Assembly (NCBI RefSeq): GCF_000731955.1
Contig: NZ_JNCK01000001.1
Location: forward strand, 1,240,001 to 1,304,000
Direction of reading: 5' to 3'
Length of the DNA stretch: 64,000 nt
Source of the DNA: Halomonas zincidurans B6
Lineage (GTDB): Bacteria > Pseudomonadota > Gammaproteobacteria > Pseudomonadales > Halomonadaceae
How positions within the stretch are numbered: the first letter of the stretch is position 1; each line of letters begins with the position of its first letter. The position numbers were made by a program, and so were the translations under genes. Positions 17,300 through 25,884 of the stretch are shown here, in pieces. The notes under the pieces are model-generated. The model was not told the DNA's origin. It did not search any database and saw only the letters and a program-made list of their open reading frames with translations.

Positions 17300-19524
17300 C
17301 CGATCTCAACGTCAACGCCGTCAAGGACGATGTGCTCTGGTTGTCTCCCGACGACGCCGAAGCGCTGGCCCGTGGCACGCACGGCAATCCCTTTGCGCTG
17401 CTTGGCGTGCACGCCTGCGGCGCGGAGGACGCGGAATCCTGCCTGCTGCGGGTCTACCTGCCCGGTGCGCTGGGGGTGGACGTGCTCGATCGCGACACCG
17501 GCCAGCGACGCTGCAGTCTGACCGGCATCCAGATTCCGGGGCTGTTCGCGGGCCGGTTGCCGCATGTCGCGCCGTACACGCTGTACATCCGCTGGCCGGG
17601 CGGCGAGCAGCAGAGCGAGGATCCCTATTCGTTCGATCTGCTGCTCGGCGAGACGGATCTGTACCTGATCGGCGAGGGCAATCACCGTAACCTGGGCCAC
17701 TGCCTGGGCGCCCAGCCGCTGGAAGTGGATGGCGTGCCCGGCGTACGCTTTGCCGTCTGGGCGCCGAATGCCCGGCGCGTCTCGGTGGTGGGGAATTTCA
17801 ATGCCTGGGACGGCCGGCGGCACGTGATGCGCCTGCGTCATCCCGCCGGGGTCTGGGAGTTGTTCCTGCCCCGTCTGGGGCCGGGCGAGCCCTACAAGTA
17901 CGAGATCCTCGACGCGCATGGCGCCATCGCGCTCAAGGCCGACCCGGTGGCGCTGGCCACCCAGACGCCGCCGCACACGGCCTCGGTGGTCGCCGACACC
18001 ACGCCGTTCGTCTGGCACGACGCCGAGTGGATCGCCCAGCGTGGCGAGCAGCAGGCGCCCGGCCAGCCAGTTTCCGCCTATGAAGTGCATGCCGCCTCGT
18101 GGCGCAAGCACGGCGGACACGACGGCGTCACCTACAGCTGGCACGACCTGGCCGATCACCTGATCCCCTACGTGCTCGAAATGGGCTTCACGCATGTCGA
18201 ACTGCTGCCGATCATGGAGCACCCGTTCGGCGGTTCCTGGGGCTACCAGCCATTGAGTCAGTTCGCGCCCAGCGGACGCTTCGGCAAGCCCAAGGACTTC
18301 GCCTACTTCGTCGATGCCTGCCACGCCGCCGGCCTGGGCGTGATCCTCGATTGGGTGCCGGCGCACTTTCCCACCGATCCGCATGGCCTGGCGCGCTTCG
18401 ACGGCACCGCGCTCTACGAGTACGAGCACCCGTTCGAGGGCTTTCACCAGGACTGGAACACCTACATCTACAACCTGGGGCGCCGTGAGGTGCACGGCTT
18501 CATGCTGGCCTCGGCGCTCTACTGGCTGCGTCATTACCACGTTGATGCGCTGCGCGTCGACGCCGTGGCCTCGATGCTGTATCGCAACTACTCGCGCAAC
18601 GAGGGCGAGTGGATTCCCAACCAGTACGGCGGCCAGGAGAATCTCGAGGCGATCGATTTCCTGCGCCACTTGAACGACGTGGTCGCCGAGGAGGTGCCCG
18701 GTGCGGTGGTGATCGCCGAGGAGTCCACCGCCTGGCCGGGGGTCACCCAGCCGACCCGCGATGGCGGCCTGGGCTTCGCCTACAAGTGGAACATGGGCTG
18801 GATGCACGACACTCTGGAGTACATCGCCAAGGACCCGGTGTATCGCTCGTACGCCCATCACGAGCTGACCTTCCCGATGGTCTATGCGTTTTCCGAGAAG
18901 TACGTGCTGCCGATCTCTCATGACGAGGTAGTGCACGGCAAGGGCTCGCTGATCAACAAGATGCCCGGCGACGAATGGCAGCGCTTCGCCAACCTGCGTG
19001 CCTACCTGTCGATCATGTGGACCCAGCCCGGCAAGAAGCTTCTGTTCATGGGCTGCGAATTCGGCCAGTGGCGCGAATGGAGCCACGATCGCGAGCTCGA
19101 CTGGTCGCTGCTCGGCGAGGCCCAGCATGCCGGCATCCAGCGTCTGGTCGGCGATCTCAACCGGCTCTATCAGGAGGAAACGCCGCTGCATCAGCGCGAT
19201 ACGGAACCGGAAGGTTTTGCCTGGGTGGTCGGCGACGACAGCACCCACAGCGTATTCGCCTGGCTGCGCTGGAACCTGGTCGGCGAGCCGCTGCTGGTGG
19301 TCGCCAACATGACGCCGGTGCCGCGTTACGACTATCGGCTCGGCGTGCCGACCATGGGCCACTGGGAGGAGATCTTCAACAGCGATGCGCAGCGCTACGG
19401 CGGGTCCAACCTGGGCAACATGGGACAGATCCAGGCCCTCGATACACCGCTGCACGGGCAGACCGCCAGTATCTCGCTGACGCTGCCGCCGCTGGGGGTG
19501 ATCATGCTGCGACCGCCGCGCTAA
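17296..19524 (+). CDS. glgB: 1,4-alpha-glucan branching enzyme GlgB
   Basis: Introduces alpha-1,6 branches into linear glucan (EC 2.4.1.18). The 742-residue full-length form has N1 (about 20-120), CBM48/N2 (about 145-250, [20 protein letters not shown]), a GH13_9 catalytic barrel and a C-terminal beta domain. All catalytic residues are in place: Asp422 ([11 protein letters not shown]), Glu475 ([10 protein letters not shown]) and Asp543 ([12 protein letters not shown]). It is the last gene of the operon, overlapping treS-mak by 4 bases, and is followed by a hairpin. It is the active reference for the defective paralogue at 1215-2642. Confidence 0.97.
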
Positions 19525-19538
19525 ACGCCGCCCGACTC

Positions 19539-19566
19539 AAGCGCTCGCGTCACCGACGCGACGCTT
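19539..19566 (+). terminator. Hairpin after the glgB stop
   Basis: A 12-pair stem with one bulged C and a 3-base loop (arms AAGCG-C-TCGCGTC and GACGCGACGCTT) 14 bases after the glgB stop. No strong T-run follows, so it may be an imperfect intrinsic terminator or an RNA-stabilising 3' structure ending the glucan operon. Confidence 0.5.
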
Positions 19567-19668
19567 GTCGATAACCGTTCGGCGGTCGTGATGGATCGCC
19601 GCGTTCAATCGTCTACCTTGAAAGCCAGCAGCGAAGGATGTCGAAAGCGGCAGCAAGGAGAAAGGTCG

Positions 19669-20391
19669 ATGCGTTACGAACTCTATTACTGGCCAACCAT
19701 CCAGGGGCGCGGCGAATTCGTGCGCCTGGCGCTGGAAGACGCCGGCGCCGATTACGAGGATGTCGGCAACCAGGCGGACGCCGGGATTACCGAGATCTCC
19801 TACTATCTGGAGGGGCAGGCGACCGTCAGGCCGCCGTTCGCACCGCCGTTCCTCAAGGCCGGCGAAACCGTCGTTTCGCATGTCGCGAACATCCTGCAGT
19901 TTCTCGGCCCGCGGCTTGCGCTGGTTCCCGACGATGAGCAGAGCCGGCTGTGGGCGCACGGCCTGCAACTGACGCTGACCGATTTCGTCGCCGAGATTCA
20001 CGACGTGCATCATCCGCTCGGCGCGAGCCTGTATTACGAGGATCAGCAGGCCGAGGCTAGGCAGCGCGCGGCGCTCTTCCTCGACGAACGCCTGCCCAAG
20101 TTTCTCGGCTACTTCGAGCAGGTGCTCGAACTCAACCCCGAGAGCGAGGCGTGTCTGGTCGGCGTCGCTCACAGTTACGTCGACCTGTCGCTGTTCCAGG
20201 TGGTGAGCGGCTTGCGCTATGCCTTCCCGCGCGCCATGGCCAGGCATGAAGAGGCCTTTGCGCGCGTCAGCGAACTGGCCCGGCGCGTCGCCGAGCGGCC
20301 CAGCATCGCCGCCTATCTGGCATCGTCGCGGCGCCTGCCATTCAATGAAAGCGGCGTGTTCCGTCACTATCCGGAACTGGACACAGATTGA
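19669..20391 (+). CDS. Glutathione S-transferase family protein
   Basis: A 240-residue protein that begins MRYELYYWPTIQGRGEFVRL, typical of the thioredoxin-like N-terminal domain of sigma/mu-like GSTs, with the Tyr-rich start and the GRGEFVRLAL helix. Residues 90-240 form the all-helical C-terminal domain. A GGETVVSHVANIL-like stretch around 65-80 takes the place of the usual QSxAI glutathione-contact motif, so glutathione binding is plausible but unproven. The start at 19669 follows AAGGAGAAAGG. It is probably a single-gene unit between two operons. Substrate unknown. Confidence 0.8.
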   Translation: MRYELYYWPTIQGRGEFVRLALEDAGADYEDVGNQADAGITEISYYLEGQATVRPPFAPPFLKAGETVVSHVANILQFLGPRLALVPDDEQSRLWAHGLQLTLTDFVAEIHDVHHPLGASLYYEDQQAEARQRAALFLDERLPKFLGYFEQVLELNPESEACLVGVAHSYVDLSLFQVVSGLRYAFPRAMARHEEAFARVSELARRVAERPSIAAYLASSRRLPFNESGVFRHYPELDTD

Positions 20392-20569
20392 CCGACGACA
20401 ACGATCGCGCAACCCGATTCGTGGCGATGCGGTTGGAGCTGGTCAGCGCGCACGTTCGATGGTAGAACGCAGCTACCGGCACCGCCTCGGCGCTTTATAA
20501 CAACTAGCCAGCTAGCCGTTTGCCGGTTCTTTCGTTCATGCAAGTGTTTATCCAGGTACCAGGACTGGC

Positions 20570-21280
20570 ATGTTTCTCGACGAGTTCTACACCGAAGCCG
20601 ACGGCTGGCTGCGTATCGATGCGCAACAGGCCAGCCGCTTCGCCAAGCGCATGGCTGGCGATCACAATCCCATTCATGACCCCGACGCCCGGCGCTTCTG
20701 TGTGCCCGGCGATCTGCTGTTTGCCCTGGCTCTGGTAAAACATGGCCTGGCTCAGCGCATGACCTTCCATTTTCGCGGCATGGTCGGCGACAACGTACCG
20801 CTCAGGTTTGCCGTGGACGACGAGGGCGGGCTGAGCGTCGTCGACGATGCCGGCAAGCAATACCTGTACGTCGAGCGCAGCGGCGAGACCACCCACGACC
20901 CGGCGGTTATCGAGCGCTTCACGCGGCGCTATATCGCCTTCTCGGGACGTAACTTCCCGCATTACCTCAAGCCGCTCATGGAAGACAACGGGGTCATGTT
21001 CAATCCCCAGCGGCCACTGGTGATCTACGACAGCATGGGCTTTCAGCTCGATGCGCTGCCCGGCGACGGGCTCGAGGTGGCCTTCGACGGTGCCCGCTTC
21101 GACATTCAGGGCAAGCGGGGCGAAGCACGCCTGGCCTTTCGCATGCGTGCCGGCGGCCAGCCGCTGGGCACCGGTGCCAAGAAACTGGTCGTCAGCGGGC
21201 TACAGCCCTACGATGCCGAGGTCATGGAATCCTTCGTCGAGATCTTCTCGCGACGCAAGGCCGAGTACGAGGCAGGCTGA
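20570..21280 (+). CDS. DUF3581-family protein (hotdog/MaoC-like N-terminal half)
   Basis: A 236-residue protein resembling DUF3581 proteins of gammaproteobacteria, recognised from memory. The segment FAKRMAGDHNPIHDPDARRF recalls the hydratase motif of MaoC-like hotdog enzymes (aspartate followed by histidine-asparagine-proline), and GDLLFALALVKHGLAQ follows. No signal peptide or membrane segment. It stands alone, about 180 bases after the GST gene and 150 before the sulfur gene set. Biochemical function unknown; an acyl-CoA or acyl-ACP ligand would fit the fold but is inference. Confidence 0.65.
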   Translation: MFLDEFYTEADGWLRIDAQQASRFAKRMAGDHNPIHDPDARRFCVPGDLLFALALVKHGLAQRMTFHFRGMVGDNVPLRFAVDDEGGLSVVDDAGKQYLYVERSGETTHDPAVIERFTRRYIAFSGRNFPHYLKPLMEDNGVMFNPQRPLVIYDSMGFQLDALPGDGLEVAFDGARFDIQGKRGEARLAFRMRAGGQPLGTGAKKLVVSGLQPYDAEVMESFVEIFSRRKAEYEAG

Positions 21281-21346
21281 ACGGCGCGCGGCAGATAGTG
21301 GCGGGCGCTCGCGCTCGACAATAATGAGGGTGAATAGCCTCGATCG

Positions 21347-21393
21347 TGATATAGATCAAAAAAGAATAATGATATAGCGATAAATTGCGCTAT
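21347..21393 (+). promoter_or_regulatory. AT-rich regulatory region with direct and inverted repeats before the persulfide-dioxygenase-like gene
   Basis: Two copies of TGATATAG (21347-21354 and 21370-21377) lie 23 bases apart. The second runs into an inverted repeat ATAGCG-N8-CGCTAT (21374-21393). The region is AT-rich in a GC-rich genome and sits 38 bases before the start codon, so it is a likely promoter/operator. In other bacteria this gene type is controlled by ArsR-family sulfide sensors (BigR/SqrR); none is encoded nearby. Confidence 0.45.
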
Positions 21394-21430
21394 GCTGATT
21401 GCCGCTCAATCGCATAACGAGGAATCATCC

Positions 21431-22297
21431 ATGCGCAATCCCGTTGTCAGCCACTTCTTCGACGAGCCCACCAACACTTTCAGCTATGTGATTCGCGATC
21501 CCGACAGCCGGGCCTGCGCAATCCTCGATTCGGTGCTCGACTTCGATTACGCCGCGGGTCGCACCGATGTGCGCTCCGCCGACGAGATCATCGCCTTTGT
21601 GCGTGACAACGGCCTCGCGGTGGAGTGGATTCTCGAGACTCACGTTCACGCCGACCATCTTTCCGCGGCGCCCTACCTGCACGACAAGCTGGGCGGCAAG
21701 ACGGGCATCGGTGCACGTATCACCGAGGTACAGGAGGTCTTTGGCAAGGCCTTCAATGCCGGGAGCGAATTCGCCCGCGACGGCAGCCAGTTCGACCGGC
21801 TGTTCGAGGAGGGCGATACCTTCGCCATCGGCAATCTTCAGGGGCGGGTGCTGCACACGCCCGGCCATACGCCGGCCTGTCTGACCTACGTGATCGGCGA
21901 TGCCGCCTTCGTCGGTGATACTTTGTTCATGCCCGATTACGGCACCGCGCGCTGTGACTTTCCCGGCGGCGATGCGCGCACCCTGTACCGCTCGATCCAC
22001 AAGGTGCTGGCGCTGCCCGGCGAGACGCGGCTGTTCCTCTGCCACGACTACAAGGCGCCGGGGCGAGACAGTTACGCACACCAGACCACGGTGGCCGAGC
22101 AGCGTCGCGATAACGTGCACGTGCACGACGGTGTGGGCGAGGAGGAATTCGTCACCCTGCGCCGCGATCGCGACGCCAGCCTGGGCATGCCGCGGCTGAT
22201 CCTGCCGTCGGTACAGGTCAATATGTGTGCCGGCCACTTCCCGCCGGCCGGGGACAACGGGCAGGTGTATCTCAAGGTGCCCATCAACCACTTCTGA
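21431..22297 (+). CDS. MBL-fold persulfide dioxygenase-like hydrolase (Blh/ETHE1 type)
   Basis: A 288-residue metallo-beta-lactamase-fold protein. The metal site is visible: HVHADH at residues 71-76, the GH of TPGHTPACLTY, the D of GDTLFMPDYGTARCDF, and H of LCHDYK. This pattern, with the DFDYAAGRTD segment and the C-terminal QVNMCAGHFPPAGDNG, fits Blh-type persulfide dioxygenases that oxidise glutathione persulfide to sulfite. The start at 21431 is set by GAGGAA six bases upstream; an ATG at 21392 has no such site and lies inside the inverted repeat. It is followed by a split YeeE/YedE transporter, the usual partner in bigR-blh operons. A role in sulfide detoxification is well supported by context. 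Confidence 0.85.
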   Translation: MRNPVVSHFFDEPTNTFSYVIRDPDSRACAILDSVLDFDYAAGRTDVRSADEIIAFVRDNGLAVEWILETHVHADHLSAAPYLHDKLGGKTGIGARITEVQEVFGKAFNAGSEFARDGSQFDRLFEEGDTFAIGNLQGRVLHTPGHTPACLTYVIGDAAFVGDTLFMPDYGTARCDFPGGDARTLYRSIHKVLALPGETRLFLCHDYKAPGRDSYAHQTTVAEQRRDNVHVHDGVGEEEFVTLRRDRDASLGMPRLILPSVQVNMCAGHFPPAGDNGQVYLKVPINHF

Positions 22298-22335
22298 ATC
22301 AACCATTTCTGAGAGGATGCACGGAGGGACGCGAC

Positions 22336-22797
22336 TTGGACATGATGACGAGCCTGCAGGGCCTGATCGGCGGGGTGCTGATCGGCCTCTCGGCGGTATG
22401 GCTGATGGCTGCGCTGGGCCGGATCGCCGGTATCAGCGGGATTCTCTCGGGGCTTTTGTGGGAGCGGCCCGACGGCGACAGCGCCTGGCGACTGACGTTT
22501 CTGCTCGGCCTGATCAGCGGTCCGCTGCTGCTGATGCTGACCGGCGGCGGCCTGGGCAATGTCGCCGACTCGCCGGGGGAGGTAATCGGTGCACCCGTTG
22601 GCGGGGTGGGGACGATGCTCGTCGCCGGCCTGCTGGTGGGGCTGGGAACCGGACTTGGCAGCGGCTGTACCAGTGGGCATGGGGTATGCGGCATGGCGCG
22701 ACTGTCGCTGCGTTCGCTGGTGGCAACCCTGATATTCGTGGCCATGGCAATGGCCACGGTGTATGTGATGCAGCATATCGTCGAAGGGGCGCAATGA
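22336..22797 (+). CDS. YeeE/YedE family membrane protein, N-terminal half protein
   Basis: About 150 residues with four probable membrane helices and the sulfur-transport motif GLGTGLGSGCTSGHGVCGMARLS split over two helices; the conserved Cys of SGCTSGHG is the thiosulfate/sulfur-relay type residue in YeeE proteins. The start is uncertain. GGAGG at 22323-22327 is 8 bases before a TTG at 22336 and 14 before an ATG at 22342; TTG is chosen on spacing. The stop overlaps the next gene by 4 bases. The two half proteins together probably form one inner-membrane carrier for a reduced sulfur compound. Confidence 0.8.
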   Translation: MDMMTSLQGLIGGVLIGLSAVWLMAALGRIAGISGILSGLLWERPDGDSAWRLTFLLGLISGPLLLMLTGGGLGNVADSPGEVIGAPVGGVGTMLVAGLLVGLGTGLGSGCTSGHGVCGMARLSLRSLVATLIFVAMAMATVYVMQHIVEGAQ

Positions 22798-23195
22798 AGA
22801 CGCTGATGGGATACCTGGCTGGACTGTTGTTCGGACTGGGGCTGGCGATCGGCGGCATGACCGACCCGGCGCGGGTGATCGGCTTTCTCGATATTGCCGG
22901 CGACTGGGATCCGACGCTGATCTTCGTGTTCGGCGGCGCGGTCGTGACGACGTTCATAGGCTATCGGCTGGTCTGGAAGCGCGGCACACCCTGGCTGGGC
23001 TCACGCTTCGCGTTGCCTACCCGGCGCGACCTGGACGCGCGGTTGCTCGGCGGGGCGGCGTTGTTCGGGATTGGCTGGGGGCTTTCCGGCTACTGCCCCG
23101 GGCCGGCGGTAGCATCGATCGCCGATCTGAGCGTACCGCTGACGGCGATGCTCGTTGCCATGGCTGGTGGCTGGTGGCTGGCACGGCGCGTGTGA
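22794..23195 (+). CDS. YeeE/YedE family membrane protein, C-terminal half protein
   Basis: 133 residues with four probable helices, beginning MKTLMGYLAGLLFGLGLAIG. GGMTDPARVIGFLDIAGDWDP and the GLSGYCPGPA motif with its conserved Cys are typical of the second half of the YeeE/YedE (DUF395) family. ATGA overlap with the preceding half. Likely partner of that protein and functionally tied to the persulfide-dioxygenase-like enzyme upstream. The substrate (thiosulfate, sulfide or another) cannot be read from sequence. Confidence 0.82.
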   Translation: MKTLMGYLAGLLFGLGLAIGGMTDPARVIGFLDIAGDWDPTLIFVFGGAVVTTFIGYRLVWKRGTPWLGSRFALPTRRDLDARLLGGAALFGIGWGLSGYCPGPAVASIADLSVPLTAMLVAMAGGWWLARRV

Positions 23196-23215
23196 CTTTC
23201 GCTGACTGACTTTTC

Positions 23216-23324
23216 GCTGCAGAAGCTCTCCGCTGCAAAAGCTCTCAATCGCACTAACCTTTTCACCAAAACTCTTCTCTCCACAAACTCTTCTCTCCAC
23301 AAACTCTTCTCTCCACAAACTCTC
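23216..23324. repeat. Degenerate 16-base tandem repeat array
   Basis: Two related 16-base units (23216-23231 and 23232-23247, GCTGCAGAAGCTCTCC-like) are followed after a gap by three identical units ACTCTTCTCTCCACAA (23271-23318) and a partial fourth. The array fills much of the 280 bases between the sulfur genes and the carnitine operon. The plus strand is pyrimidine-rich, rare for this genome. Function unknown. Confidence 0.85.
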
Positions 23325-23474
23325 AAGGCCGGGGCGTGGAAGTGGCGATCTTCGCGATAAGAGGCCATGCTCGCTGCCCGCTTCGGCGCGTGATGCGCAG
23401 CGTGTGTCGCTTTTCGTCAAATGATGACGGCGCTCAGCGACGACACTGTGCACAACGTCACGTGGAGGATAGTC

Positions 23475-24383
23475 ATGCAATCCAGGATCATTCTTACCTG
23501 TGCGGTCACCGGGGCCGGCGACACCACCGCCAGGAACCCCAACGTGCCGGTCACCCCCAGGCAGATCGCCGACAACTGCATCGAGGCCGCCAAGGCCGGC
23601 GCCAGCGTGGCGCATATTCACGTCCGCGATCCCGAGACCGGCGGCATCAGCCACTCGCAGGATCACTTTCGCGAAGTGATGGAGCGGGTGCGTGAAGCCG
23701 ACACCGATATCGTCATGAACATCACCGCCGGCGGCGGCGGCGACTGGGTGCCGGATACCGACGATCCTTATCGCGGCGGCCCGGGCAGCGACATCCAGAC
23801 CCCGGCCGAGCGTCACGCGCCGGTCGGCGAGCTGCTGCCCGAGCTGTGCACCCTGGACTGCGGCAGTCTCAACTTCGGCGACTCGGTCTATATCAACAGC
23901 GCCGACTGGCTGCGCGAACACGCCCGGCTGGTGCAGGCCGCGGGGGTCAAGCCGGAACTCGAGTGCTTCGACCTGGGCCATGTGTGGTTCGCCCGCCAGC
24001 TGCAGCAGGAGGGGCTGATCGACGGCGACCCGCTCTACCAGCTGTGCCTGGGCATTCCCTGGGGCGCCGAGGCCGACACCGAGACCATGCTGGCGATGCG
24101 CAACAAGCTGCCGGCGAACGCCATCTGGGCGGCCTTCGGCATCGGCCGCGCGCAGATGCCGATGGTCGCCCAGGCGGCCCTGCTCGGCGGTCATGCGCGG
24201 GTCGGCCTGGAAGACAATCTGTATCTGAAAAAGGGCGTGCTGGCGCGCAATGGCGAGCTGGTCGAGAAGGCCGCCGGACTCATCGAAAATCTCGGCGCGC
24301 GGGTGATGACTCCTGCCGAGACCCGCGCCCACCTGGCGCTGCGCGAGCCGCACACCGGCCAGACTGCCGGAGGTGACGCATGA
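23475..24383 (+). CDS. Beta-keto acid cleavage enzyme; dehydrocarnitine cleavage (CdhC type)
   Basis: 302-residue BKACE/Kce-family enzyme (former DUF849). These metal enzymes condense a beta-keto acid with acetyl-CoA and split it. Here the likely reaction is 3-dehydrocarnitine + acetyl-CoA to betainyl-CoA + acetoacetate, because a carnitine dehydrogenase and a thioesterase follow directly. Motifs seen: N-terminal ILTCAVTGAGDT, metal ligands in AHIHVRDPETGG, and RVGLEDNLYL near the end with the third-ligand Glu. The start at 23475 follows GGAGGAT. The stop overlaps the next start by 4 bases. Confidence 0.85.
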   Translation: MQSRIILTCAVTGAGDTTARNPNVPVTPRQIADNCIEAAKAGASVAHIHVRDPETGGISHSQDHFREVMERVREADTDIVMNITAGGGGDWVPDTDDPYRGGPGSDIQTPAERHAPVGELLPELCTLDCGSLNFGDSVYINSADWLREHARLVQAAGVKPELECFDLGHVWFARQLQQEGLIDGDPLYQLCLGIPWGAEADTETMLAMRNKLPANAIWAAFGIGRAQMPMVAQAALLGGHARVGLEDNLYLKKGVLARNGELVEKAAGLIENLGARVMTPAETRAHLALREPHTGQTAGGDA

Positions 24384-25351
24384 GCCAGCAACCCCCGACG
24401 AAGCGACTCGCCGTGATCGGTACCGGGGTGATCGGCAACGGTTGGATCGCCCGCGCGCTGGGCCGCGGCTGGGACGTGGTCGCCTGCGATCCGGCGCCCG
24501 GCGCCGAGGCCCGCACCCGCAGCGCGGTGAAGCAGGCCTGGCCGTCGCTCGAGCGCCTGGGCCTGGCCGAGGGCGCCGATCCGGGGCGACTGACCTTCGT
24601 CGATAGCCTCGAGACCGCCGTGGCCGACGCCGATCTGGTTCAGGAGAACGTCCCCGAGCGGCTCGAGCTCAAGCGCCAGATTCTCGCCAAGCTCGATGCC
24701 GCCGCCGATCCGCAGACGCTGATCGGCTCGTCGACCTCGGGCTTCAAGCCCAGCGATCTTCAACAGGATTGCGCGAAGGCTCCCGGCCGGGTAATCGTCG
24801 CCCATCCGTTCAACCCGGTCTACCTGCTGCCGCTGGTCGAGCTGGTGGGCGGCGAGGCCACCACCCACGGCCAGACCGAGCGCGCCCGGGCACTGTATCA
24901 GCAGCTGGCGATGCGCCCGCTGGTGGTGCGCCGCGAGATCGAGGGGCATATCGCCGACCGGCTGATGGAAGCGCTGTGGCGCGAGGCGCTGCACCTGGTC
25001 AACGACGGCGTGGCCACCACCGAGGAGATCGATGCCGCGGTGGTCTACGGTTGCGGGCTGCGCTGGTCGCTGATGGGCACCTTCCTGACCTTCCATCTGG
25101 CCGGCGGCGATGGCGGCATGCGCCACATGCTCGCGCAGTTCGGTCCAGCGCTGAAACTGCCGTGGACCAAGCTCGAGGCGCCGGAACTCACCGACGAGTT
25201 GATCGCCAAGGTGGCGGCCGGCTGCGAGCAGCAGGCCGCCGGCCGCTCGGTCGCCGAACTGGAGGCGCGCCGCGACGAATTCCTGGTGCGCCTGCTGGCG
25301 CTGGTCGAGGAGTACTGGCCCGAGGCCGAGGGGCTCAAGGGTCATATATGA
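24380..25351 (+). CDS. L-carnitine dehydrogenase
   Basis: 323-residue NAD-dependent 3-hydroxyacyl-CoA-dehydrogenase-fold enzyme. The Rossmann motif VIGTGVIGNGWIARALGRGW starts at residue 11, and the HPFNPVYLLPLVELVGG block carries the catalytic His. Members next to BKACE and thioesterase genes oxidise L-carnitine to 3-dehydrocarnitine (EC 1.1.1.108). The C terminus (EGLKGHI) overlaps the thioesterase start. A general 3-hydroxybutyryl-CoA dehydrogenase is the alternative; operon context argues for carnitine. Confidence 0.85.
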   Translation: MSQQPPTKRLAVIGTGVIGNGWIARALGRGWDVVACDPAPGAEARTRSAVKQAWPSLERLGLAEGADPGRLTFVDSLETAVADADLVQENVPERLELKRQILAKLDAAADPQTLIGSSTSGFKPSDLQQDCAKAPGRVIVAHPFNPVYLLPLVELVGGEATTHGQTERARALYQQLAMRPLVVRREIEGHIADRLMEALWREALHLVNDGVATTEEIDAAVVYGCGLRWSLMGTFLTFHLAGGDGGMRHMLAQFGPALKLPWTKLEAPELTDELIAKVAAGCEQQAAGRSVAELEARRDEFLVRLLALVEEYWPEAEGLKGHI

Positions 25352-25863
25352 CGGAGACGGTCATGAGCGAAGCGAATCCAGGTCCTGTCGCTCAGCGCAT
25401 CCTGGCCACCACGGTGGCGGCCGGCTGGGTCGACTATAACGGCCACATGAACGATGCCGCCTACGCGCTGGTGTTCTCGCAGGCGGTGGATGCGCTGATG
25501 GCGGCGATCGACCTCGACGCCGCCGGGCGCGCGCGCCACGCCTATACTCTGTATACGTTGGAGATCCATCTGAGCTATCGGCGCGAGGCGCACCGCGATC
25601 AGCCATTGACGGTCGAGGTGATATTGCTCGACCGTGACGCCAAGCGCCTGCATGCATTCTTCAGCATGCGCGACGAGGCGGGCGAATGCCTGGCGACCAG
25701 CGAGCAGATGCTGATGGGCATCGCCACCGACAGCGGCCGGCCGGGACCGTTTCCCGAACCGGTGACGGCGCACATCGCCGCCTTGCCGCACTGCGTGAGC
25801 GGCGCTTGGCCGGCGCTGGCCGGCCGGCGCATCGCCATCCCCCGGCGGGAGGCGTCCACTTGA
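25348..25863 (+). CDS. Thioesterase, probable betainyl-CoA thioesterase (CdhB type)
   Basis: 171-residue hotdog-fold acyl-CoA thioesterase of the 4-hydroxybenzoyl-CoA class. The segment VDYNGHMNDAAYALVFSQA carries the Asp-Asn-Gly-His-Met signature, followed by HLSYRREAH. In the carnitine pathway it would hydrolyse betainyl-CoA to glycine betaine and CoA, giving the cell a compatible solute. The ATG at 25348 overlaps the previous stop; an in-frame ATG at 25363 is an alternative start. The next gene follows after 21 bases. Confidence 0.82.
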   Translation: MTETVMSEANPGPVAQRILATTVAAGWVDYNGHMNDAAYALVFSQAVDALMAAIDLDAAGRARHAYTLYTLEIHLSYRREAHRDQPLTVEVILLDRDAKRLHAFFSMRDEAGECLATSEQMLMGIATDSGRPGPFPEPVTAHIAALPHCVSGAWPALAGRRIAIPRREAST

Positions 25864-25884
25864 GCGAGACGAGCAGGAGGCAGC

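Noticed and set aside
23271..23324. Short regularly repeated units that might be a CRISPR array
   Set aside because: Units are contiguous 16-mers with no spacers, and no cas genes are present.
23001..24353. 450-codon minus-strand frame across the 16-base repeats and the BKACE gene
   Set aside because: Its EKS/WREEFVERR-like repeats are translated from the tandem DNA repeat; the rest is antisense to conserved genes.
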